6,806 nucleotides of DNA from a bacterium (lineage in GTDB: Bacteria; Patescibacteriota; Saccharimonadia; Saccharimonadales; UBA4665), in the NCBI GenBank assembly GCA_021788675.1, contig JAJYKI010000040.1, positions 1 through 6,806 of the forward strand, given 5' to 3'. The translations under genes were made by a program, and so were the position numbers. Below the pieces are notes generated by a model. The model saw nothing but the letters and a program-made list of their open reading frames with translations, was not told the DNA's origin and searched no databases. Below, one piece after another: positions 1 through 5,400 of the stretch. Within the stretch, counting starts at the first letter, position 1. Every line of letters starts with the position of its first letter.

Positions 1-1254
1 GGACGCGACAGCTGGAGAGCTTGGCGTATATGTGTAGTTCATGTCTTCTACAAACGGGTTAGTTTCCTGGGTTTTCCACTGACCGGATATCCACTGACCT
101 TGTGCATTATATTCATCAATATAATAGCCAACTCCGCCACTGTTGATAGATTTAAGGTCAAGAAAGCTTTTTATCATGTATTTTGTGTATGGGTTAACGC
201 TAAATTTTGGCGAAAACAGATGTCCTGTAGTCGCTCCTGAATTTATCTCGATTGAGTATTTTGGATTGGGGTAACTACCATTGTTGTTCGAGTCGGCGAA
301 TATGCTATTTGGCTGATCAGTTGTCCAGCCATCAGATATTCCCATCGCAAAGTTGGAGTTAGGTATTAAATTGGTCGAACTTGTTACTAGGCCCTGATCG
401 ACATGCACTGATTGTAGTAGGCCGGCATCAATTTTTGATTTAGCATAAGCCGCAATCTGACTAAGTTCGGCACTGCCATACTGGTAGTCGTCTGGGTTTT
501 GGCTTGGATTTGCATAAATGTCGTGAAAAGTTAGAATCAACCATGTTTTATTGGCAATCGCATTATTGATTTGCGCCTCTACGTCCGAAACGGGAGTTAA
601 CTGTTCCTGTATCGGATAGTCCCATAAATAATAGTCGCTATAGGGCCATGTGTTAGTGTTGTCATTTGCGTTTTGAAATTGTCGCATACTAGCGTAATAT
701 TTTGCTACTTGGGCTATGACATTATTGTTGTAATCACCATAAGGTAGTGCAAAATCCGTTGCCGTAATGCCATGGCTTGCTAATTGAGCTTTACTACCTG
801 AAAGTTCATGGTCTATTTGCTGGGTAGTAAGTGGTTTGGCATTTGGACAATCGGCTGGATCGGTTATTGCGCTGTCGGCCAAACATGGAGTGTCTATTGT
901 GTGAGATCCGATCTCCCAGCCATAATTAGTGTAAAGTGACTGAACTTGTTGCCAAGTCATGTAATTGGCGCTTGGATTTTCAGGACAAGTGCCGAAGGTA
1001 TCAATACAACCGGTAGGGACATAGTCTGTTCCGCTGATTCCGTAATGATTCAGTATAGGTAATGCGTTTGTGTAAGTACTCGCTAGGCCGTCGTCAAATG
1101 TAAAAGATATTCTCGCTTCCTTTTGGATTGATGTGTTTGAGCTGTCTGCAAATGCTAAAGACGATATGCTATTGGCGGCTAGTCCGATAGCTAGTATTAG
1201 CGATGTTAATATGAGAGTCAGTTTTTGTATCGTAATGACTGGTCTAAATGTCAT
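1..1254 (-). CDS. Secreted polysaccharide deacetylase (NodB/CE4 fold) with C-terminal carbohydrate-binding-like region, 3' end missing
   Basis: The frame is open for 418 codons from an ATG at 1254 to the left edge with no stop, so the C-terminus is missing. Residues 10-36 form a hydrophobic signal peptide ending near Ala-Phe-Ala. A NodB domain spans about 48-290: TFDDG (52-56; D54 the expected base, D55 a metal ligand), SHT (117-119; H118 metal ligand), the FALPYG variant of motif 3 (168-173) and LTFHD (241-245; H244). This family removes N- or O-acetyl groups from glycans such as peptidoglycan or exopolysaccharide. The second metal histidine of the H(S/T)xxH motif is Thr122 here, so activity is uncertain. 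Two local cysteine pairs (83/90, 124/136) suit an exported disulfide-bonded protein. From about 295, 'NLIPNSNF...DGW' starts a region resembling a beta-sandwich carbohydrate-binding module. It is divergent from the CDF gene. No strong Shine-Dalgarno sequence precedes the start. The family call is firm; the substrate is unknown. Confidence 0.9.
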   Translation of the reverse strand, partial: MTFRPVITIQKLTLILTSLILAIGLAANSISSLAFADSSNTSIQKEARISFTFDDGLASTYTNALPILNHYGISGTDYVPTGCIDTFGTCPENPSANYMTWQQVQSLYTNYGWEIGSHTIDTPCLADSAITDPADCPNAKPLTTQQIDHELSGSKAQLASHGITATDFALPYGDYNNNVIAQVAKYYASMRQFQNANDNTNTWPYSDYYLWDYPIQEQLTPVSDVEAQINNAIANKTWLILTFHDIYANPSQNPDDYQYGSAELSQIAAYAKSKIDAGLLQSVHVDQGLVTSSTNLIPNSNFAMGISDGWTTDQPNSIFADSNNNGSYPNPKYSIEINSGATTGHLFSPKFSVNPYTKYMIKSFLDLKSINSGGVGYYIDEYNAQGQWISGQWKTQETNPFVEDMNYTYTPSSPAVAS

Positions 1255-1301
1255 ATACAATTCCGATCGTTAATTATTTTTAATAAGCCGGCAGTGCGAT
1301 T

Positions 1302-1320
1302 ACCACCTCACATCTGTGGT
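1302..1320 (-). promoter_or_regulatory. Small hairpin at the 5' end of the deacetylase leader
   Basis: ACCAC and GTGGT form a five-base inverted repeat with a nine-base loop. It begins within a few bases of the predicted transcription start. It could protect the 5' end of the mRNA or be a repressor site. Only the inverted repeat is seen; the role is a guess. Confidence 0.3.
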
Positions 1321-1328
1321 ATTTTCTG

Positions 1329-1356
1329 ATTATAGAACTGGTTTTGAATATAGCAA
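1329..1356 (-). promoter_or_regulatory. Sigma-70-type promoter of the deacetylase gene
   Basis: On the minus strand TTGCTA (1356-1351) and a perfect TATAAT (1334-1329) are 16 bases apart. Transcription would start near 1322 and give a leader of about 68 bases before the ATG at 1254. The -10 is perfect and the -35 matches four of six bases. This gene therefore appears to have a normal leader, unlike several of its neighbours. Confidence 0.6.
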
Positions 1357-1453
1357 GCATTAACGTTTAGTGTTACGCGAAACCATTTTAATTGTTACAT
1401 AATATTTTACATTCACCATCAAGACTTTAGTCAATTGAATTATTATAGAAATA

Positions 1454-1459
1454 TATTAT
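1454..1459 (+). promoter_or_regulatory. -10-like element directly before the CDF-like gene
   Basis: TATTAT ends nine bases before the ATG at 1469, and no acceptable Shine-Dalgarno sequence lies upstream. If it is used, the transcript would start within a couple of bases of the start codon. No good -35 is found at 16-18 bases, and the region is AT-rich, so chance matches are likely. Confidence 0.3.
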
Positions 1460-1468
1460 GGTTATATT

Positions 1469-2116
1469 ATGCATAAAGGAGATAAGGAGTCTAAAGCGCT
1501 CTTTGAAGTAAGTCAGCGTTCTCCTTTCTGGATTGACGTAGCGACTGTCGGTAGTATCGGCTTGGGTGTAGCCGAGGCAGTGCTGGGCGGACTTGGTAAT
1601 AGCAATGCGTTATTGGCCAATGCTACGGAAAATCTTGAGAATATAACCTATGGTCTCGACTCAATTGCTGCCCGCAGTGAACAAAACCGGAAGCTTAACC
1701 ATAGACTAAGACGTTGGGCCGGTGCCCTAATTACTACTGCCGCGCTGTATGTATGTGGTAGCTCGGTTTATGATCTGGTCAGGCATGACTATCCTACGGT
1801 TCCAGCGGAATTTGCCGGACTATCGCTAGGATCGGCTATGCTTGACGGCGCGATTGCCATGGGGCTTAATAAGCACGCCAATCCCGGCACGACGCATCGT
1901 GATGCTTTCCGGCATTCCGCAGCCGACACGATTAGCTCCGTGATTTCTGCCGGAGCTATAGTTGCGAGTGCGCACGGCTATCCGACTATTGATGCCTATA
2001 GCGGTATAGGTTTAAGCGTTTGGACTATCGTTATGACGTTCCCGACAAATAGCCGGATCAAGAAGGCGGATAATTTATTCTTGACGACTTTTGATCATAG
2101 CCAGCCGACAAATTAG
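1469..2116 (+). CDS. Short cation diffusion facilitator (CDF)-like membrane protein lacking the cytoplasmic C-terminal domain
   Basis: The 215 residues show about six hydrophobic segments (roughly 22-43, 45-62, 84-104, 113-133, 149-168, 173-191) in the order expected for CDF divalent-metal transporters. CDF-like landmarks are 'NSNALLANATENLEN' (44-58), corresponding to the SxALLADAxHxxxD stretch of helix 2, and 'HRDAFRHSAADTISS' (143-157), corresponding to the NxxxxxxHxxxD stretch of helix 5. H149 and D153 keep the helix-5 metal ligands, but helix 2 has Glu54 and Asn58 where H or D and D are usual. The family normally continues into a cytoplasmic domain of about 80-100 residues; here only about 24 residues follow the last helix. 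It may be a reduced transporter with altered metal choice or a non-transporting relative. The GGAG-rich stretch near 1478-1485 lies inside the gene, not in front of it. It converges on the SDR gene with a four-base gap. Confidence 0.72.
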   Translation: MHKGDKESKALFEVSQRSPFWIDVATVGSIGLGVAEAVLGGLGNSNALLANATENLENITYGLDSIAARSEQNRKLNHRLRRWAGALITTAALYVCGSSVYDLVRHDYPTVPAEFAGLSLGSAMLDGAIAMGLNKHANPGTTHRDAFRHSAADTISSVISAGAIVASAHGYPTIDAYSGIGLSVWTIVMTFPTNSRIKKADNLFLTTFDHSQPTN

Positions 2117-2125
2117 ACAGCTAAT
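2112..2125. repeat. Palindrome spanning the two convergent stop codons
   Basis: ATTAG-ACAG-CTAAT is a five-base inverted repeat whose arms contain the TAG stop of the CDF-like gene and the TAG stop of the SDR gene on the other strand. It has no U-tract. It could be a weak two-way transcription end, or simply follow from facing TAG stops. Confidence 0.3.
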
Positions 2126-2786
2126 CCAGGTTTTTAAAGTTATCGCCGGTTTTGAAGTCTATGATGTCGCCGTAATCGTTCGGATCGTCCACGGCGATTA
2201 GATGATTAATGGTCTTAATAAGTGTTATGGCTGCTTGCGGTGCTGCTTGGGTCGTAGTTGTCGAGTAGTCCATGATGCGGCCTAGTTTAAGACAGAATGC
2301 GTGAGCCTGTTTTTGGATTTGCTTATTCAGCAATTGGGTGGATAGCTCAAGTAATTGTTTAGAATATGAGTAGTTGATCATGGATGGAAGCGGCTTGCTT
2401 GTATATATGTCTCCAAAAACGAATATTCGGCCGTCGTTATTGATGTAATTTAGCGATCTGGCAATAATAATTGGAGATACGACATTAATTCTCATGTCAG
2501 ATTCAAACTGCCGTATCCTCTCTTCATTGTCCTCTGCATCTTTAGCGAAAGTTGACGCAAAAAATATGACCGCCTTAAACTTAAGGTCTTTAGCTGTATC
2601 TATAAAATTATTAATTGAATCGGTGTCGTTTAAGTCGAGGCTATAACTCTTAAATACACCGGGCGCAAGATTGTCAGAGGCGCTACTATATGTCGCGTGG
2701 ATCTCATAAAGGTTCGCATAGGCGGATATAAAAAGTTTGGCTAATTTGGAGCTGCCTCCCACGATCAGAATTTTATTGATTGCCAT
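2121..2786 (-). CDS. Short-chain dehydrogenase/reductase, pteridine reductase (PTR1/FolM)-like
   Basis: This 221-residue Rossmann protein carries a degenerate dinucleotide-binding loop GGSSKLAK (10-17), an acidic adenine contact in SLDLND (49-54, D51), N101 in 'NVVSP' and the catalytic YxxxK as Y139/K143. Thirteen residues before the tyrosine, where most SDRs have serine, it has D126. Pteridine reductase PTR1 and dihydromonapterin reductase FolM also carry aspartate there, and the segment D126-K143 follows the PTR1 spacing DxxTxxPLxxxxxYxxxK. It therefore probably reduces a pterin or folate-like substrate with NADPH in the cytoplasm; this specificity is inferred from the motif. The length is slightly short for the family and the C-terminus is polar. 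The nearest purine-rich stretch (AGAGGAA) is more than 20 bases upstream, too far to act as a ribosome site. The gene is divergent from the exported cysteine-repeat protein. Confidence 0.8.
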   Translation of the reverse strand: MAINKILIVGGSSKLAKLFISAYANLYEIHATYSSASDNLAPGVFKSYSLDLNDTDSINNFIDTAKDLKFKAVIFFASTFAKDAEDNEERIRQFESDMRINVVSPIIIARSLNYINNDGRIFVFGDIYTSKPLPSMINYSYSKQLLELSTQLLNKQIQKQAHAFCLKLGRIMDYSTTTTQAAPQAAITLIKTINHLIAVDDPNDYGDIIDFKTGDNFKNLD

Positions 2787-2875
2787 ATATTAGTTAATTT
2801 TAGTCGATTCCTCTATTTTTTGTAATCGGTCATTGCTTATTATTTGGCTAATTTTATGGAAATACTAAGCTTTGT

Positions 2876-2905
2876 TTGCTAACAATTAGCTTAAGCTGAA
2901 ATAAT
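2876..2905 (+). promoter_or_regulatory. Probable promoter of the exported cysteine-repeat protein gene
   Basis: TTGCTA (2876-2881) and AATAAT (2900-2905) are 18 bases apart, giving a predicted start near 2912 and a leader of about 18 bases. The -35 hexamer is the same as at the deacetylase promoter. The spacer holds the palindrome AGCTTAAGCT (2888-2897), a possible operator. Confidence 0.4.
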
Positions 2906-2930
2906 TAAGTTTCAGATTTAAATATCCAAT

Positions 2931-3470
2931 ATGAAAACTCTGCTATTTATAGTTGTCCTGGTCTTTATAGGCGGAGCTTTTTATCTGGCAAATCGTCATA
3001 ATACTAACGTAAAAAGTTATACGAAAGCCGTTAAGTCGTCTTTGGCGGTAGTTAAAAATAGTGCTAACTCGCCTGCTAAGCTATCCAACGTTAACTACGG
3101 ATTTCCGATTCCACCGTTAAGCTGCTCTACTAACGCTTCAATTATACCGCTGACAAGCGACTTCTTGATTACGGCTATGCCGTGCAATTCTACGGCTAGT
3201 CAGCAGTCGTTAAGCTGTAACGGCACTATTCTCCAGGGTGCCAGCAATGTCAGTATTGATTGTGCCATGATGACTAATAATGATAGTAATCGGGTCGTCT
3301 GTAGCGGCACTACCAATGTAGCCAGCGGCCCGGTTAATCTGGCGCTTAATTATACCTGTTATCCGACAAATTCTTTGAGCCATACCGTAATATACACATG
3401 TAGCGGTAATCTAGCCGGATTCAGTAGTGGCGGCATTAGTCTGCCTCTTAGCGTTAGTTGTGCGGGCTGA
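2931..3470 (+). CDS. Membrane-anchored exported protein with four cysteine-paired repeats, function unknown
   Basis: I do not recognise a family. The 179-residue product starts with a signal anchor (hydrophobic residues about 4-20 after MK), followed by a Lys/Ser-rich linker to about 55, so the rest should lie outside the membrane. The remainder has eight cysteines (65, 85, 96, 111, 124, 143, 157, 177) in four units: a C-S/N-G/T-type start, a 14-20 residue segment rich in Ser, Asn, Thr and Val, then a second Cys. Units 2-4 share 'CNG' or 'CSG' openings and units 3 and 4 share endings with alternating hydrophobic residues before the closing Cys (LNYTC, LSVSC). This suggests beta-hairpins closed by disulfides, as in small surface or adhesion domains. 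There is no lipobox and no Shine-Dalgarno sequence. It ends with TGA, the only TGA stop in the window, and a TAA follows two codons later in frame. It converges on the DUF1905 gene. Confidence 0.8.
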   Translation: MKTLLFIVVLVFIGGAFYLANRHNTNVKSYTKAVKSSLAVVKNSANSPAKLSNVNYGFPIPPLSCSTNASIIPLTSDFLITAMPCNSTASQQSLSCNGTILQGASNVSIDCAMMTNNDSNRVVCSGTTNVASGPVNLALNYTCYPTNSLSHTVIYTCSGNLAGFSSGGISLPLSVSCAG

Positions 3471-3489
3471 AACGGATAAAAATACTTAA

Positions 3490-4053
3490 TTAGGGCTTGA
3501 GCAGGACACCGTTTTTAGAAATGCTTGGCTCGGTACATAGATTACGGTTCCAGCAGCATGGTCTTTTTTCGCCGGAATTTAGTTTAGAAACTGCGACCTT
3601 AATGCGTTTCTCTCGTGTTGCGGGATTGGCGGTCGATCTCAGCCACCGAACCCACTCCCATCTTGCCATTGGGGTAATAGTTTGCCATGAGGCTAAGGCC
3701 GGTTTTGAGTTTTTAAGGGCAGCCATTAAATCCTGCGGTACTCGAGGATCCGGCCATTGTTTAACGGTGGTTAATTTTAAATCGACAGTTTTATCCATGT
3801 CCAAATTAATTTTCTTCCTTAGTTCTGGCGTCAAACTAAACCAATGATTCCAATTGCCGTCCGGTTCTAGGGGGGTGCTGAATTCGGTTTGATTAATTGT
3901 GCCCTCCACCATGTTCTGCCCTCTTGATGGTAGTTTAGCGCTAGCCTCAGCCGGCAGCCTGATAATCACCCAGTCATTAATCTTGATGGCTTTAGTCTTA
4001 AAGCTTATCGATATTTGATCGTCAATCTTTCTCTTAGTTCTAAAGTTGGCCAT
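3490..4053 (-). CDS. DUF1905 plus YdeI/OmpD-associated (OmdA) domain protein
   Basis: The 187-residue protein has the common two-part layout of this family. A small beta domain (about 10-95, DUF1905) shows 'DDQISISF' near the start and 'PLEPDGNWNHWFSLTPELR' (61-79). A helical OmdA region (about 103-172) has 'ALASWQTITPMARWEWVRW' (119-137), 'ATREKRIKVAVSKLNSGEK' (145-163) and the hallmark RPCCWNR (164-170). Relatives are annotated as bacteriocin-protection or OmpD-associated proteins, but the biochemical role is not established. No signal peptide or membrane helix is seen, so it is probably cytoplasmic. The start is supported by an extended -10 element only six bases upstream. The gene is divergent from the Nudix gene across 86 bases. 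Confidence 0.85.
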   Translation of the reverse strand: MANFRTKRKIDDQISISFKTKAIKINDWVIIRLPAEASAKLPSRGQNMVEGTINQTEFSTPLEPDGNWNHWFSLTPELRKKINLDMDKTVDLKLTTVKQWPDPRVPQDLMAALKNSKPALASWQTITPMARWEWVRWLRSTANPATREKRIKVAVSKLNSGEKRPCCWNRNLCTEPSISKNGVLLKP

Positions 4054-4059
4054 GACTAA

Positions 4060-4068
4060 ATTATACCA
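4060..4068 (-). promoter_or_regulatory. Extended -10 promoter placed for a leaderless transcript of the DUF1905/OmdA gene
   Basis: The minus strand reads TGG-TATAAT, a TGn extended -10 with a perfect hexamer, and only six bases (TTAGTC) separate it from the ATG at 4053. Initiation seven bases past the hexamer would fall on the A of the start codon. No clear -35 is present, which is compatible with an extended -10. No Shine-Dalgarno sequence is available. Confidence 0.6.
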
Positions 4069-4113
4069 GTGCTTAATAACCTAAGATGCGTAGTTAAATA
4101 TTCATACCTGCTA

Positions 4114-4124
4114 ATCCTAAGGAT
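4114..4124. promoter_or_regulatory. Inverted repeat just upstream of the Nudix -10
   Basis: ATCC-TAA-GGAT overlaps the TG of the extended -10 of the Nudix gene. A related CCTAAGATG occurs at 4080-4088 in the same divergent spacer, 36 bases away from CCTAAGGATG (4116-4125). The pair could be binding sites of one regulator of both genes; the repeats are short and may be chance. Confidence 0.25.
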
Positions 4125-4132
4125 GATATATT
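4124..4132 (+). promoter_or_regulatory. Extended -10 promoter placed for a leaderless transcript of the Nudix gene
   Basis: TGA-TATATT is a TGn extended -10 with five of six hexamer matches, and seven bases (AATAACA) separate it from the ATG at 4140. The nearest AGGA is about 16 bases upstream of the start, too far for normal ribosome binding. This mirrors the arrangement on the opposite strand of the same spacer. Confidence 0.5.
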
Positions 4133-4139
4133 AATAACA

Positions 4140-4592
4140 ATGAAGCGCATCCTTAAAGTAAGAGGTATTATTCCCTATAAAGACAAGCTGCTGCTGGTTC
4201 GGCTTATGCCCTACAAGGCTAATCTCAAAAAGAATAATGATTTTTGGTGTTTGCCTGGCGGTACATTGGAGGACAATGAGTCAATTCAAGCTGGTTTATT
4301 CCGTGAGATGGTTGAAGAGACTGGTGTTGAGCCTGAGATCGGCAACTTAGCTTACATTCAGCAGTTTCATAGCGGCGAAAATGACTATCTCGAATTTCTC
4401 TTTTATATAACTAACGCCGAAGATTTTCTGAGTATAGATTTATCCAAGACGTCACACGGTCTATGCGAGATTGCGGAAATCGGTTTTAAGGATCCAAAAA
4501 AGCTGCGCGTGCTGCCAAAATTTCTAGCAACCGAACCGTTATCCGACCTGGCCTCTAAGCCGGTTCCGACTAAAATATTTACTGTGATCTAG
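4140..4592 (+). CDS. Nudix hydrolase
   Basis: The 150-residue protein carries a complete Nudix box GX5EX7REUXEEXGU: G41, E47, R55-E56, E59-E60, G62 and V63, preceded by 'FWCLPGG' (35-41). The glutamates of the REUXEE segment bind the divalent metal that supports hydrolysis of a nucleoside-diphosphate-linked substrate. The sequence before the box (KVRGIIPYKDKLLLVRL, 6-22) is the usual first strands of the MutT-like fold. Substrate cannot be read from sequence; candidates are damaged nucleotides or nucleotide sugars. The tail after about 125 is short and polar. It converges on uppS with a three-base gap, so the two units probably share an end region. Confidence 0.92.
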   Translation: MKRILKVRGIIPYKDKLLLVRLMPYKANLKKNNDFWCLPGGTLEDNESIQAGLFREMVEETGVEPEIGNLAYIQQFHSGENDYLEFLFYITNAEDFLSIDLSKTSHGLCEIAEIGFKDPKKLRVLPKFLATEPLSDLASKPVPTKIFTVI

Positions 4593-4595
4593 ATC
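4586..4595. repeat. Palindrome at the Nudix/uppS convergent junction
   Basis: GATCTAGATC is a perfect ten-base palindrome containing the TAG stop of the Nudix gene and filling the gap to the uppS stop. Its function is unknown. Confidence 0.3.
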
Positions 4596-5309
4596 CTATA
4601 CGCCGAAACGGCGTTCACGTTTGGCGTAGTCGCGGAGAGCCGCATCAAGGTCGGCTACGGTAAATGCCGGCCAGTTCTTGAGGACGAATTTTAGTTCCGC
4701 ATAGGCGGCCGACCAAAGCATGAAACCACTGAGACGTTGTTCACCCGAAGTGCGGATAATTAGATCTATGGGGGGCAAGCTTGGGTCATAAAGGTGCTTG
4801 GCAATCAGTTCAGGGGTTACATCACTGGCTTTAGTGCCGCTACTTATTAGGCTGGCGGCGGCGTCGGCGATCTCCTGTTGTCCGCCATAGTTGAGGCATA
4901 GAATTAGTGTGCCGTGCGTATTATTGGCTGTCAAAGCTTCGGCTTTTTCAATGGCCTTAACAATCTCGGGCCTTAAACCGGATTTAACGCCTATAAATTT
5001 TACTTTTACGTTTTTCTTGTGCAGATTTTTAGTCTCATAAGAAGCGACCCATTGCAAGAGGTCCATTAGGTAAGCGACTTCTGAGTCGCTGCGGTTCCAG
5101 TTTTCGGTTGAAAAAACAAATGCTGATACGTATTTAATGCCACGATCAAATGAAGCTATGGCAATATTCTTGAGCCTTAAATAACCCCTACGGTGTCCTT
5201 CGAAAGGTTGGAGGCCACGCTCCCTTGCCCATCTCCGGTTTCCATCTAGAATCAGCCCCAGGTGCGTTGGCATTTCTGAGGGTTTAAACTCACTGATTTT
5301 TTTAGTCAT
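4596..5309 (-). CDS. uppS: Undecaprenyl diphosphate synthase (cis-prenyltransferase)
   Basis: UppS condenses isopentenyl diphosphate onto farnesyl diphosphate to make the C55 lipid carrier for cell-wall and surface polysaccharides. All family landmarks are present in 237 residues, a usual length: HLGLILDGNRRWA (16-28; D22 the Mg/diphosphate aspartate), the GHRRG loop (38-42), FSTENWNR (66-73), 'CLNYGG' (138-143) and the C-terminal IDLIIRTSGEQRLS segment (181-194; R186 and R192 bind diphosphate) followed by E205. It lies downstream of the ATPase gene on the same strand with a 91-base gap that contains its own promoter. The ATG at 5309 is preceded by no Shine-Dalgarno sequence; Met13 (codon at 5273) is an alternative start that would keep every motif. 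Confidence 0.96.
   Translation of the reverse strand: MTKKISEFKPSEMPTHLGLILDGNRRWARERGLQPFEGHRRGYLRLKNIAIASFDRGIKYVSAFVFSTENWNRSDSEVAYLMDLLQWVASYETKNLHKKNVKVKFIGVKSGLRPEIVKAIEKAEALTANNTHGTLILCLNYGGQQEIADAAASLISSGTKASDVTPELIAKHLYDPSLPPIDLIIRTSGEQRLSGFMLWSAAYAELKFVLKNWPAFTVADLDAALRDYAKRERRFGV
4600..4614. terminator. GC-rich hairpin, possible two-way terminator of the Nudix gene and uppS
   Basis: ACGCCG-AAA-CGGCGT forms a six-base-pair stem with a three-base loop. It begins eight bases after the Nudix stop and lies within the last codons of uppS. No U-tract follows on either strand, so it would be an incomplete intrinsic terminator. Confidence 0.35.
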
Positions 5310-5339
5310 GATTATATTCTACTACCAATTATCCGGATA

Positions 5340-5367
5340 TTTATATATTAATTTAATATACTGTCAA
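5340..5367 (-). promoter_or_regulatory. Sigma-70-type promoter of uppS
   Basis: On the minus strand a perfect TTGACA (5367-5362) and TATAAA (5345-5340, five of six) are 16 bases apart, in the gap between the ATPase stop and uppS. Initiation near 5333 gives a leader of about 24 bases without a Shine-Dalgarno sequence. The ten-base palindrome TATCCGGATA (5330-5339) covers the predicted start site and may be an operator. A second hexamer, TAGAAT (5321-5316), lies six bases from the ATG and is a weaker leaderless option. Confidence 0.65.
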
Positions 5368-5400
5368 ACGACTTAAATACCCTGAAAAATTTATTCTAGA

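Noticed and set aside
1476..1485. Strong purine-rich GGAG stretch as a ribosome site for a later start of the CDF-like gene
   Set aside because: No in-frame start codon lies at a suitable distance downstream, so it is simply coding sequence after the ATG at 1469.
2117..2120. Frameshifted CDF C-terminal domain after the CDF-like gene
   Set aside because: The following DNA encodes the SDR gene on the other strand, and no CDF-like C-terminal sequence is visible in any plus-strand frame there.
3468..3479. UGA read as glycine (as in Gracilibacteria/SR1), because TGA is followed in frame by AAC GGA TAA
   Set aside because: The other completed genes end in TAG or TAA at family-typical lengths, and no long frame needs an internal UGA. 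Recoding would normally place many UGA codons inside genes. The standard code fits.
3497..3847. Plus-strand open frame of 116 codons
   Set aside because: It lies entirely within the DUF1905/OmdA gene on the opposite strand, which has clear family motifs. It has no recognisable domain.
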